From JAIKWW01 sp052169645 (GTDB taxonomy: Bacteria; Bacillota; Clostridia; Peptostreptococcales; Anaerovoracaceae), in NCBI GenBank assembly GCA_052169645.1, contig JBQNCA010000006.1, positions 27,435-91,434 on the forward strand: a DNA stretch of 64,000 bases, read 5' to 3'. Position 1 is the first letter of the stretch. Each line of letters opens with the position of its first letter. The translations under genes and the position numbers were made by a program. This document shows positions 9,241 to 18,067 of the stretch, one piece after another. Under the pieces are notes generated by a model, which was not told the DNA's origin, ran no database searches, and saw nothing but the letters and a program-made list of their open reading frames with translations.

Positions 9241-12135
9241 CTATGCTGCAGGCTCAAGTTTGTCCGCACCGGACTTGTCTGATGATGCTGCATCCGATTT
9301 TATATTATTTATAAAACGATTTATCATGCTCGCAAGCTGAGCTCTGCTTGTTTGAGCTTCCGGCTCCAATCGTGTATCGCTTACACCGTTGATAACGCCT
9401 ATGGCATTTAACCAGCTCATAGGCTTTTTCGCCCAATCCTTTACAGAGGACGAATCCGAAAATTTATCGATAGATACCGACTTGCTCACATCATAACCTT
9501 TCATCTGAGCATATCTGTAAAGTACTGCTGCCAGCTCCTGGCGTGTTATTCCCTGATTAGGTGAAAAGCTTGCATCGGGATATCCTGAAACCAATCCGTT
9601 GCCTGACGCCCACGCTACAGGATTTGAATACCAGCTGCCTGCAGCTACATCTTTAAAGCTCATATTTGATGCTGCCGCCGGTTGATTTTCCAATCTGTAA
9701 AGAATAGTAACAATCATTGCCCTGCTCGCTGCCAGCTTAGGTTCAAAATTATTGTTTCCCGTTCCTTTCATTATTCCCGACTCTATCACAGCTTTAACAT
9801 CGGAATAGAACCAGTCTGAAGCATTTACATCAGATAAATCTGCCGTTGAAACCTGCGGATTGCTTATATCAGGTTTTTGAGGATTATCCGGTTTTTCAAC
9901 AGGATTCGATACTGCAGGCTGAGTTGAATACGATGAACTTCCTCCGGCTTTGCGGGGTTCTTCACTTTTCTTAAAATCAAGTGTTTCTTTATCAGCTAAC
10001 AAATATATGCTGAGCTTGGAAGGATTTTCTCTATTATCAAAAGTAAAATGCATATTCGTATGCTCACCGCTTTCACTGTATGCTACAGCTACACCGCTCA
10101 ATTTATCGTCGGTATTGGAATATGGATATAAGGTCTCTTCTTTAATCATGTTGTTTGATGAATCGTAAGATTTCATATTTCCGTCAGATGAGATCACAAC
10201 ATATGCTCCGTTATCCCGTTCCCATCTTCCTTCAAAAGCAGCCGTTTCTTCTCTGCTTGGAACACCTTTTGCCTGTCCCAGATTTTCAGCACAAAATAAA
10301 GAGATTACATCCTCTATAAGAGCTTCATTTCCATTTTCAGGGAAAGCTGCCGCCAACCAATAAGCATACGGACCTTCCAGCATTTTATAAAGATCTTTTA
10401 AATTGCTTCCATAACGAAATTCCAGATGATAGGTATCTTTAGGCGTATCCTCAGCCATAATAAAATATTTAAATTCTCCTGCACTATTATCATTCGTTTC
10501 AAATATATAGAACGGAAAAGCACGTCCTTGGAAATCCGCCGCTCTGAAATCTACATAATGATATGTATGTGAAAAATGAGAGCCGCCTTTTAAATTACCG
10601 CTTATAGTAAAATTGAACGGATTGTTTCCGCTGACTGTGAAAGATGAAAGATCATTTATAAAATCGCAGTTAAACCTTGTCGCTTCGGGATTGTCTGAGA
10701 ACTGATTGACAGCTTCCTGACCGTAAATAGAGCTCCCCGTTTTGGTTTGCAGCATAGTTACTGTAGCAGCAGCATTTGCTTTACCCATTACTGCGGCGCA
10801 ATAATCAAACCAGTAATGATAATTTGCCTGTTCAAAGGTCTTACCTGTAAAGAGCTGTCCATAACTCCCGCTTACAGCTGTAAGAAACTCTGCCGCTTCT
10901 TCCTTGCTCTTTTGCACAGTACCTATATCTGCCCCGTTCGCATTACCATTTATAGTTACAGTGCTTCGGCAGTCCGTTATTGCGGATTTATACGAATGAC
11001 CTGCAATTTTGCCCAAAGATATGCCCTCGGGAGCTGTAATTTGACCGGATGCCGTGCTGTTTTTCAATACATATGAAGCAGGAACTCTGTACATTTCATA
11101 CATATCATTATCCGGATTTACAGGCATAGCCGACATATTTTTATTGAAAAATCCGCCGCCTAAAATTCCGCCTGCTCTTTCCGCACCGTTTCCGAGCGTA
11201 ATATTAATATTTTCCGCATCGCAGCCTGAAATTTCATTTCCCGAATCGCTGTTTCTGCCTGTATATCCTAAAATTCCGCCTACCAAATATGCGTTTTCAC
11301 CTGCGTTTATAATGACATTGTTTGCATCATTATTTGTAAATTCCGTTGCAGCATAGTCGCAGCCTGCAACACCTCCAACGCCTAAAACATTTTCAGCTGC
11401 ATTTATCTTTCCCGTAGCGGTACAATTCGAAACTGAACAAGCTTCAAGTCCTCCTCCGACAAGTCCTGCATTTTGACCGCCTGCTGCAATATTTACGGTA
11501 ACGCTCACATTACAGTTTTTTATTTCTGCATCTGCACCTGCTCCCGCTACTCCGCCTGCCATGTTAGGAGTAAGCTTAGGATCTGATGATGTATTGTCGT
11601 TCGAGCTTATCACATTTCCCGAAGCTTCACCGATTATATCCACATTGTCTATACTCCCCTTATGTGCAAAGCCTACAAGTCCCCCTACCATAATATTTCC
11701 GCTTACTTTAACATTTTCAAGCTTTAAATCTTTTATCTTAGCATTTGATTCGCAGCCGAAAAGTCCCTGAGCTACAGCCGTCGGTTTATTTAAAGTAAGG
11801 TTTTTTATTGTAAAGCCTTTACCGTCAAAGCTTCCTGAAAAAGCTCTGTCCGGCGTAGGAGTCTCAGCCGCCTCTCCTTCGCTCCCTAAAGGGACAAAGC
11901 TTCCGACAGCGGTCCAGTCCGATACGTTCGACAAATCAATATCCTGTGTCAATACAAAGTTTGCATTTAAATGCTCCGCTATGGCAGCCAGCTGCTCGGC
12001 ATTTGCTATCTGATAAGGGTCATCTGCACTTCCGCTTCCTCCTGCGAATGTAGTTTCCGCCGATGCCGGAATTGTATAAAAGGATGACGCCATTACCACA
12101 CTCAACAGGTACGCCATTATCTTTTTCTTTATCAT
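9241..12135 (-). CDS. Secreted cell-surface protein with GLUG-type repeats and three SLH domains
   Basis: A 964-residue exported protein. Residues 1-26 form a Sec signal peptide (basic start, hydrophobic core, ASA cleavage site). Residues about 30-400 contain repeated GLVG-x-Cys/Asn-rich units typical of GLUG/right-handed beta-helix repeats (GLVGFAHKGSIDNV, GLVGGGLEACSVSN, GGVAGCD, GGILGYTG). Residues about 400-720 are unassigned. Residues about 770-935 hold three S-layer homology domains that bind secondary cell-wall polymer. An AAGGAGAG site precedes the ATG. It is monocistronic, with a consensus promoter and a strong terminator, which suggests high expression. The function is probably adhesin or surface-array component. 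The ligand is unknown. Confidence 0.85.
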   Translation of the reverse strand: MIKKKIMAYLLSVVMASSFYTIPASAETTFAGGSGSADDPYQIANAEQLAAIAEHLNANFVLTQDIDLSNVSDWTAVGSFVPLGSEGEAAETPTPDRAFSGSFDGKGFTIKNLTLNKPTAVAQGLFGCESNAKIKDLKLENVKVSGNIMVGGLVGFAHKGSIDNVDIIGEASGNVISSNDNTSSDPKLTPNMAGGVAGAGADAEIKNCNVSVTVNIAAGGQNAGLVGGGLEACSVSNCTATGKINAAENVLGVGGVAGCDYAATEFTNNDANNVIINAGENAYLVGGILGYTGRNSDSGNEISGCDAENINITLGNGAERAGGILGGGFFNKNMSAMPVNPDNDMYEMYRVPASYVLKNSTASGQITAPEGISLGKIAGHSYKSAITDCRSTVTINGNANGADIGTVQKSKEEAAEFLTAVSGSYGQLFTGKTFEQANYHYWFDYCAAVMGKANAAATVTMLQTKTGSSIYGQEAVNQFSDNPEATRFNCDFINDLSSFTVSGNNPFNFTISGNLKGGSHFSHTYHYVDFRAADFQGRAFPFYIFETNDNSAGEFKYFIMAEDTPKDTYHLEFRYGSNLKDLYKMLEGPYAYWLAAAFPENGNEALIEDVISLFCAENLGQAKGVPSREETAAFEGRWERDNGAYVVISSDGNMKSYDSSNNMIKEETLYPYSNTDDKLSGVAVAYSESGEHTNMHFTFDNRENPSKLSIYLLADKETLDFKKSEEPRKAGGSSSYSTQPAVSNPVEKPDNPQKPDISNPQVSTADLSDVNASDWFYSDVKAVIESGIMKGTGNNNFEPKLAASRAMIVTILYRLENQPAAASNMSFKDVAAGSWYSNPVAWASGNGLVSGYPDASFSPNQGITRQELAAVLYRYAQMKGYDVSKSVSIDKFSDSSSVKDWAKKPMSWLNAIGVINGVSDTRLEPEAQTSRAQLASMINRFINNIKSDAASSDKSGADKLEPAA

Positions 12136-12262
12136 ACAACAACTCTCCTTTCCTTCATCATCAAAGACAAGCTTTTTATAAAAATATAATCAAAAGACTT
12201 ATCTGGTTAGTTTTAGCTAACTCACTTTAAAAAAATATAGGTTGTTTCCAACCTTCATTTAA

Positions 12263-12291
12263 ATTATCATCTCATTCTTTTATATTGTCAA
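12263..12291 (-). promoter_or_regulatory. Strong sigma-A promoter of the SLH protein gene
   Basis: TTGACA (12291-12286), exactly 17 bases, then GATAAT (12268-12263). It gives a leader of about 120 bases that contains a small GGTTG/CAACC hairpin (about 12238-12252). Confidence 0.8.
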
Positions 12292-12357
12292 GGAATAATT
12301 AAATGAGTTTTAAATTATAATTTAAATTATAAGAATCATTTTTAATCATTATTTTTA

Positions 12358-12386
12358 TTGCAAACTTAAAATTTTTAATATATACT
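12358..12386 (+). promoter_or_regulatory. Promoter of rpsT
   Basis: TTGCAA (12358-12363), 17 bases, then TATACT (12381-12386). Transcription would begin near 12393, about 27 bases before the rpsT ATG. It diverges from the SLH gene promoter. Confidence 0.75.
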
Positions 12387-12419
12387 AATGTAGATATTTT
12401 GCGAAAGTGGGGTGAAATA

Positions 12420-12689
12420 ATGGCAAATATTAAGTCTGCAAAGAAAAGAATTTCAGTTATCGAAACGAAGACTGCACAGAACAGAAGAATCAAGGATCGC
12501 ATAAAGTCAATCAGCAAGGATTTTGAAGAAGCTTTAGCTAATGGTGATATGCAGGTCGCTTCCGAGAAGCTCACGCTCCTCGAGAAGAAATACATGAGGG
12601 CTGCGTCCAAGAACGTATTTCATAAGAAGAACGCTTCCAGGAAAGTTTCGAAGCTCAGACAGAGATTCAACAAAGCTCAGGCGAATTAA
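12420..12689 (+). CDS. rpsT: 30S ribosomal protein S20
   Basis: A protein of 89 residues. The sequence MANIKSAKKRI at the start and the KxxxRRAASKN-like stretch near the end are typical of S20, a helical protein that binds 16S rRNA early in 30S assembly. An in-frame codon exists seven residues upstream. I chose the ATG at 12420 because GTGGGGTGA lies six bases before it and because S20 proteins start MANIKSA. It is alone on the plus strand in this region with its own promoter and terminator. Confidence 0.97.
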   Translation: MANIKSAKKRISVIETKTAQNRRIKDRIKSISKDFEEALANGDMQVASEKLTLLEKKYMRAASKNVFHKKNASRKVSKLRQRFNKAQAN

Positions 12690-12729
12690 TCTCACCCGTC
12701 CCCACATGTGCATAAGTTAAATGCACTTT

Positions 12730-12770
12730 GGCGGAATTTCCGCCGGAGGCTGAGCGCGACAAAGTCGTGC
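12730..12770 (+). other. GC-rich double hairpin in the rpsT 3' untranslated region
   Basis: Two adjacent hairpins: GGCGG-AATTT-CCGCC (12730-12744) and GCGCGAC-AAA-GTCGTGC (12754-12770). The stretch is clearly more GC-rich than its surroundings. It sits between the rpsT stop and the terminator. Possible roles are a 3' stabiliser or a repeat copy; no function is evident. Confidence 0.5.
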
Positions 12771-12787
12771 CGGGCTACAAAATTCAA

Positions 12788-12820
12788 ACGAAGGGTAAGT
12801 GTCTCACCCTTCGTTTTTTT
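12788..12820 (+). terminator. Terminator of rpsT
   Basis: A perfect 9-bp stem ACGAAGGGT/ACCCTTCGT (12788-12796 with 12806-12814), then seven U residues. It can also form on the minus strand, where it would stop transcription from the acyl-CoA ligase side, though the U tract is weaker there. Confidence 0.93.
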
Positions 12821-12922
12821 ATTCCCTTTTTTTATTCCCTAAATTATAGGTTTTTCAACAATATCTTTCTCAAATTATTAAGCTGTGCCGTCACCCTTAT
12901 GCAAGTACTATATATACCTGTA

Positions 12923-13045
12923 TCATTCATCAATATACTTTTTACCCAAGCTGAAATTTACAAGGCTTGTAACCGCTGTGGCTATTCCTGCCGCAGCCGC
13001 TAATGCTCCCAATATAAATGTTACTATCGTAAGACCTCTTCTCAT
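12923..13045 (-). CDS. Small hydrophobic membrane peptide, 40 residues
   Basis: A short gene too small for standard cut-offs. It starts MRRGLTIVTFILGALAAAA, has one hydrophobic Gly/Ala-rich helix of about 24 residues, and ends in a charged tail GKKYIDE. The ATG has an excellent AGGAGGTGA site five bases upstream, which is the main reason to believe it. It lies 62 bases after the acyl-CoA ligase stop, on the same strand, so it may share that transcript. I do not recognise a family. It resembles small YtxH-like or holin-size membrane peptides only in general character. Confidence 0.65.
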   Translation of the reverse strand: MRRGLTIVTFILGALAAAAGIATAVTSLVNFSLGKKYIDE

Positions 13046-13107
13046 CGTATTCACCTCCTGTATTCAAAATCATTTAATCTGTGTCTTTATCATATACTTA
13101 ATCGTAT

Positions 13108-14910
13108 TCATGATAAAAATCCCTCTATCTGTGCAATATTATCCAAACGTTTTATCTTTCTTGTAGTAGTTCTGATAAAATCATCTTCCCTTACTATAAC
13201 AGATTTTATGCGCTTGTAACTCGGCATAGTCATATTTATTTCATTTATTATTTCCTTAAACATGCGCTGTTGCTCTTCAATAGGTGGAATTTCTCCTAAA
13301 GCTTCCTTTATTTCTTCTAAATCCGGCAGAATTTGTATCGCAACCATGGCATCATCCGTACTCTTTGATTCATATACCATACATTCCGATATATAAGGAT
13401 GAGCATTTACAAGCTCTTCGATTTCCTCAGGATAAATATTTTTACCCGTTTTGGTCAATATGATATTTTTAGTACGCCCTGTAAGATAAAGCCATCCGTC
13501 TTTATCTACAAAGCCTCTGTCACCCGTATTGAACCATCCGTCCACTATAATCTTTTCAGTTTCCTCAGGCATATTATAATATCCCTGCATCAGATTCGGT
13601 CCTCTGTACCAAATCTCACCGATGCCGTTTTCATCTTTGTTATCTACACGAATTTCACCGGAACGCACTACAACTCCGACAGAACCTGCTTTTTTATAAC
13701 GCTCCTTCGCAGCCTGAGGAGTACCTGAAACAAGCGGAGAACATTCTGTAAGTCCATATCCCTGCAGAACTGTTATGCCCAAATCTTCAAAGCCTCTGAA
13801 AACATTTGGCGATATAGCTGCGGCCCCGGTTATAACTATCCTGAGCTTTCCTCCGAGCTCTTTATGAATCCGGCGAAAAAGAACTCTGCTCATATCTATT
13901 CCTATAGCTTTCAGTCTGTTATTTCTTTTTATAGTCTTTTTCAAAAGCTCGGCTTTACCGCTCTTTTCCGCAGATTTCCATATTTTTCTATAAATCATTT
14001 CGTTTACAAGAGGCACGGATATCAGGACGGTATTATGAATTTCTTTCATATTTGCGGTTATATACTTTAAGCCTTCAAAAAATGCAGCGCTTGCACCTCT
14101 GTAAAGGATCAACATCATTCCGAATGTACACTCATAGGTATGATGTATGGGCAATATAGACAAATGTCTGTCAGTAGTATGTATATTGGCAATACGACAA
14201 GTATCCATAATGTCCGATAAAACATTTGTCTGACTTATCATTACTCCTTTAGGGTCGCCCGTTGTACCCGATGTAAATAATAATATGCTCATTGCATCCG
14301 GGTCTGTAGGCGTATCGAAAAAGGTATTATCCTTTTCCGCCAAAGCTTCTCCCTCTGAAAGCAGAGTTTTCCATGTATAAATTTCTCCGCCGTGTGAAGT
14401 CTCATATTTCAGTTCATCAGCGGTTATAGTATCGGCAACAGGTATATTTATATCTGTGCGGTCATTATACAGGTTCATCACTACCCTTACATCTATACCT
14501 TCGATTTTTTCAATTTTATCATGCTGATCCGATGTATAAAAAATTGTACTGCAATTTGCCGTTTGAATAAGATTTTTAACCTCATTTTCATCGAATTCTT
14601 TATCCAGAGGAACAACTACTCCTCCGCCTATTGCAACTGCGATATAGGTAACTATCCATTCATATGCGTTAACGCCCATAACTGCAATATGCTTTTTCAG
14701 TAATCCCATAGCCTTAAGCTTCAAGCCGATAGATTCTATATCATGCTTCAAAAGATTGTAGCTTATCGGTATATAAGCTCCACCTCTTTCTTTTTTGACC
14801 CAAAATGCAGGGGAATTTTGCATCTTTACAGCACTATCTAAAATCAACTCGGAAAAATTGTTGACTTCTCTTACATCCCGGTACCAATATTTATCTCTAA
14901 AATCAGGCAT
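13108..14910 (-). CDS. Long-chain fatty-acid-CoA ligase / AMP-dependent synthetase
   Basis: An ANL-family adenylating enzyme of 600 residues, probably activating a fatty acid to its CoA thioester. The phosphate-binding motif LFTSGTTGDPKGV lies near residue 212, QGYGLTECSP near 395 and NTGDRGFVDKDGWLYLTGR near 470. The C-terminal lid contains the K of TRKIKR. The size and the GYGLTE form match FadD/FAA-type ligases rather than acetyl-CoA synthetase. The ATG has a GGAG site. Upstream (14911-15087) is AT-rich intergenic DNA with no clear terminator. The chain length of the substrate cannot be read. Confidence 0.88.
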   Translation of the reverse strand: MPDFRDKYWYRDVREVNNFSELILDSAVKMQNSPAFWVKKERGGAYIPISYNLLKHDIESIGLKLKAMGLLKKHIAVMGVNAYEWIVTYIAVAIGGGVVVPLDKEFDENEVKNLIQTANCSTIFYTSDQHDKIEKIEGIDVRVVMNLYNDRTDINIPVADTITADELKYETSHGGEIYTWKTLLSEGEALAEKDNTFFDTPTDPDAMSILLFTSGTTGDPKGVMISQTNVLSDIMDTCRIANIHTTDRHLSILPIHHTYECTFGMMLILYRGASAAFFEGLKYITANMKEIHNTVLISVPLVNEMIYRKIWKSAEKSGKAELLKKTIKRNNRLKAIGIDMSRVLFRRIHKELGGKLRIVITGAAAISPNVFRGFEDLGITVLQGYGLTECSPLVSGTPQAAKERYKKAGSVGVVVRSGEIRVDNKDENGIGEIWYRGPNLMQGYYNMPEETEKIIVDGWFNTGDRGFVDKDGWLYLTGRTKNIILTKTGKNIYPEEIEELVNAHPYISECMVYESKSTDDAMVAIQILPDLEEIKEALGEIPPIEEQQRMFKEIINEINMTMPSYKRIKSVIVREDDFIRTTTRKIKRLDNIAQIEGFLS

Positions 14911-15087
14911 TTCCGATCTCCTGTTTAATAAAATATATGCAGTCGAAAATTTAATATTTATTTATAGACTGACATTTTTTAATTTGTTAACGTATCAATA
15001 AATATTATATTATCAATATGTTAAAATATAAAGCTATTTCAGTTAATTTTCAAAAAAGGCTTTGCCATAAAATCTTTTTTAATAAAT

Positions 15088-16197
15088 CTATTTAAGATTT
15101 TCAGGATTAAGAGCATTCAATTCGGGAACTGTAAAAAGTCCGTCTTTTCTGATCAGCACATCATCGAACCAAATTTCTCCGCCACCGTAATCCTTTCGCT
15201 GTATAAGAACCAAGTCCCAATGTACAGCCGATTTATTACCGTTCGGAGCATCTTCATAGCATGCTCCCGGTGTGAGATGAATGCTCCCGCATATTTTTTC
15301 ATCAAAAAGAGTATCCTTCATAGGATGCAGAATATACGGATTTACCCCTATTGCAAATTCCCCGAAGTATCTTGCGCCTTCGTCGGTATCCAAAAGCTTG
15401 TTTATCCGATCGGTATCATTAGCCTCGGCTTTTACAATTTTACCGTTTTTTATATGTAATATTATATTTTCATATGTAAAGCCCTGCTCAAGAGACATGG
15501 TATTATATGAAATCACTCCGTTTGCGGAATCACGCACAGGTGCGGTATAGACTTCACCGTCAGGTATATTATATTTGCCGTCGCACTTTATCGCGGGAAT
15601 ATTCTTTATGGAAAAGCTCAAATCCGTTCCGGGAGATATAAGCCTTACCTTATCTGTTCGATTCATCAAATCCACGAGCGAATCCATAGCATCCGACATT
15701 TTTTTATAATCCAAAGTGCATACATCGTAATAGAAATTTTCAAAAGCTTCCAAGCTCATGTTTGCCGATTGAGCCATGGAGTAATTGGGATATCGCATGA
15801 TAGTCCATTTGGTATTGTTTACTCTTTCATCGAGTACCGGTCTTAAAATTTTGCTGTAAAGATTGAGCTTTTCGGCGGGGACATCGGAAAGCTCAGAGCT
15901 GTTGTCCGAAGCCCTCACTGCGATATAAGCATCCATCCCTTTCATCCGCTCAAGCTCATAATCTCTCATATACTCCAGCTGCTCCGCCGTGCACTGCATT
16001 ATGATTTCACGATTCAAGGTGGAATCGCCGAGTCCTATATAGGGATATCCGCCTGCCGCATATACCGCCCTTATAATATCTTTTATAAGCGGCTTTGCAG
16101 AGGTTCCCACCTCTTCTATAAGAACTCTTTCTCCCGGCTTTACACTGCAGGAGTAGTTCACTATCATTTCAGCCAATTTTTTGTTTCTGTCACTCAT
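15088..16197 (-). CDS. M29-family aminopeptidase
   Basis: A metallo-aminopeptidase of the thermophilic aminopeptidase T/AmpS/PepS family, 369 residues. Recognised from the N-terminal KLAEMIVNYSCSVKPGERVLIE, the TKWTIMRYPN motif near residue 130, the central FSIKNIPAIKCDGKYNIPDGE stretch (written here in part) and the C-terminal HWDLVLIQRKDYGGGEI, which carries metal-ligand residues. It works in cytoplasmic peptide turnover. It is 15 bases downstream of deoD with a weak AAGGGA site, so it is co-transcribed with deoD and aroF. Confidence 0.88.
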   Translation of the reverse strand: MSDRNKKLAEMIVNYSCSVKPGERVLIEEVGTSAKPLIKDIIRAVYAAGGYPYIGLGDSTLNREIIMQCTAEQLEYMRDYELERMKGMDAYIAVRASDNSSELSDVPAEKLNLYSKILRPVLDERVNNTKWTIMRYPNYSMAQSANMSLEAFENFYYDVCTLDYKKMSDAMDSLVDLMNRTDKVRLISPGTDLSFSIKNIPAIKCDGKYNIPDGEVYTAPVRDSANGVISYNTMSLEQGFTYENIILHIKNGKIVKAEANDTDRINKLLDTDEGARYFGEFAIGVNPYILHPMKDTLFDEKICGSIHLTPGACYEDAPNGNKSAVHWDLVLIQRKDYGGGEIWFDDVLIRKDGLFTVPELNALNPENLK

Positions 16198-16212
16198 AAC
16201 ATTCCCTTAATA

Positions 16213-16929
16213 TCATTCTATATGTTCAAGCATTCCGAGCGCAGTTCCTATCATATCTTTAAAAGACTTTTCACGCTCATCCGAACTAAGTCTGCCGCCT
16301 GTCACAAAGTTGTCGCTTATGGTCATCATTGCCAAAGCATTCGCTTTCAGACGAGCTGCATTCATATACAGAGCGGCTGCTTCCATTTCTACCGCCAATA
16401 CACCCATCTTTGACCATTTGAGCCATGTATCCGGATTGTCATCGTAGAATACGTCCACAGATACAACGTTGCCCGCCTTTATTTTTATTCCCTTCTCATC
16501 CGCAGATTTTTTTGCAGCTATCAGCAAATCAAGATTTGCAGAGGGTGAAAAATTCCCCGGCAACTCATAGGTATATTGAAAACGGGAATCTGTAGAAGCC
16601 GAAACGGCGAGAACTATATCATTGAGGTCTATATCCTCCTGGTATGAGCCTGCCGAGCCTATACGAATAAGATTTTCACAACCGTACACAGCTATCAATT
16701 CATGCGAATATATAGCCATGGACGGCATACCCATTCCCGTTCCCATAACGGAAATTTCTTTCCCGTTATAGCTGCCCGTATATCCGAACATATTTCTGGT
16801 TTTATTGAAGCAGACCGCATCCTCAAAATAATTTTCGGCTATGAATTTCGCTCTCAGAGGATCTCCGGGTAATAATATTGTTTTTGCAATATCGCCGACT
16901 GCCGCATCTATGTGATTTGACGCTCCCAT
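16213..16929 (-). CDS. deoD: Purine-nucleoside phosphorylase, DeoD type
   Basis: The hexameric trimer-of-dimers enzyme that cleaves purine (deoxy)nucleosides with phosphate to free base and ribose-1-phosphate. It has 238 residues. LLPGDPLRAKFIAENY near residue 20 holds phosphate-site residues. GTGMGMPS near 63 and RIGSAGSYQ near 87 follow, then VEMEAAALY near 180, and the catalytic Asp is in MTISDN near 204. AGAGGTG lies before the ATG. It lies nine bases after aroF and 15 before the aminopeptidase gene. Confidence 0.95.
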   Translation of the reverse strand: MGASNHIDAAVGDIAKTILLPGDPLRAKFIAENYFEDAVCFNKTRNMFGYTGSYNGKEISVMGTGMGMPSMAIYSHELIAVYGCENLIRIGSAGSYQEDIDLNDIVLAVSASTDSRFQYTYELPGNFSPSANLDLLIAAKKSADEKGIKIKAGNVVSVDVFYDDNPDTWLKWSKMGVLAVEMEAAALYMNAARLKANALAMMTISDNFVTGGRLSSDEREKSFKDMIGTALGMLEHIE

Positions 16930-16938
16930 TTTTCACCT

Positions 16939-17952
16939 CTATTCCATTGTCTTTCCGAAGAACTCTACTGTTTTGCGTATCTTGCCCATGAGAATATCAA
17001 AGCCTTCAGGTGTCATAGATTGAGGCCCGTCGCACAATGCGGATTCGGGATCATTATGAACCTCTATCATCAATCCGTCTGCACCCGCGGCAATAGCCGC
17101 CATAGACAACGGTTCAACCATCCAACGTATACCTGCGGCATGGCTCGGATCGATTATTATAGGCAGATGTGTCATTCTTCTCAGCATAGGAATGGCTGAA
17201 ATATCCAAAGTGTTTCTCGTAGAGGTTTCAAATGTTCTGATACCTCGCTCACACAATATAACATTTTCATTTCCGCCCGCCATTATGTACTCGGCACTCA
17301 TAAGCAGCTCTTCCAATGTGTTTGCCAATCCTCGTTTTAAAAGAACCGTCTTATTGGTTTTTCCTGCCGCCTTTAAAAGCTGAAAATTCTGCATATTGCG
17401 AGCACCTATCTGAATCACGTCGACATCATCGAAAAGCTCAAGATGCTCAGGAGTCATAACCTCGGTTACAACAGGCAACCGTGTAGCTTCCTTGGCTTTA
17501 AGCAAAAGCTTTAATCCGTCATTTTGCAAACCTTGGAAGGAATATGGCGAAGTTCTCGGCTTAAATGCTCCTCCCCTTAGCAGATGCGCTCCGCTCTTCT
17601 TCACATCCATAGCAACTTTTGTAATCTGTTCTTCCGTTTCTATGGAGCATGGTCCTGCTATTACCTGGAAATGACCGCCGCCGATTTTTCTGCCGTTTAT
17701 TTCTATGATGCTGTCGGAAGGGTGCATTTTTCTGTTTGCTGCTTTATAAGGCTCCTGCACTCTCTTTACATCTTTTACTACCTCATTCGCCATGAGATAA
17801 TCGGCATCTATAATGGAAGTATCTCCGACAAGCCCCCACAGCACGGTATCCATGCCTTTTGATTCGTGAATTTCAAACCCGAGCGCTTTAAGCTTGCCCT
17901 TTAAAATAGCAATTTTTTCTTTATCCGATCCATTGTTTAATACAACTATCAT
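16939..17952 (-). CDS. aroF: 3-deoxy-7-phosphoheptulonate (DAHP) synthase
   Basis: First enzyme of the shikimate pathway: condenses phosphoenolpyruvate with erythrose-4-phosphate. It has 337 residues. An N-terminal ferredoxin-like regulatory domain covers about 1-68. The TIM-barrel catalytic domain shows IAGPCSIETEEQI near 88, LLRGGAFKPRTSPYSFQG near 110, and IIDPSHAAG near 265 with metal-binding His. This layout is the class I-beta type of Bacillus and Thermotoga. The GGAGGTG site is seven bases before the ATG. A strong hairpin in the leader (17994-18022) separates it from pyc. Confidence 0.94.
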   Translation of the reverse strand: MIVVLNNGSDKEKIAILKGKLKALGFEIHESKGMDTVLWGLVGDTSIIDADYLMANEVVKDVKRVQEPYKAANRKMHPSDSIIEINGRKIGGGHFQVIAGPCSIETEEQITKVAMDVKKSGAHLLRGGAFKPRTSPYSFQGLQNDGLKLLLKAKEATRLPVVTEVMTPEHLELFDDVDVIQIGARNMQNFQLLKAAGKTNKTVLLKRGLANTLEELLMSAEYIMAGGNENVILCERGIRTFETSTRNTLDISAIPMLRRMTHLPIIIDPSHAAGIRWMVEPLSMAAIAAGADGLMIEVHNDPESALCDGPQSMTPEGFDILMGKIRKTVEFFGKTME

Positions 17953-17993
17953 TTATCCACCTCCATATACGATTCATACCTTTATATGCACAA

Positions 17994-18022
17994 AGCTGTT
18001 CCAATATGAAATTGGAACAGCT
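17994..18022 (-). terminator. Strong hairpin between pyc and aroF
   Basis: A perfect 12-bp stem AGCTGTTCCAAT/ATTGGAACAGCT with a 5-base loop, about 50 bases past the pyc stop and 40 before the aroF start. The tail TTTGTGCATA on the minus strand is only weakly U-rich, so it is either the pyc terminator or an attenuator for aroF. Confidence 0.55.
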
Positions 18023-18067
18023 CTGGGTTACAAAGCCATCCTAATATCAGATGACTTATTTATTTTA

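Noticed and set aside
12728..13003. Plus-strand frame after rpsT
   Set aside because: It starts in the rpsT 3' hairpins, crosses the terminator and has no ribosome site. The real gene here is the minus-strand 40-residue peptide.
17953..18067. T-box or tryptophan-type attenuator ahead of aroF
   Set aside because: There is one perfect hairpin but no alternative pairing, leader peptide or T-box motif; a terminator is simpler.
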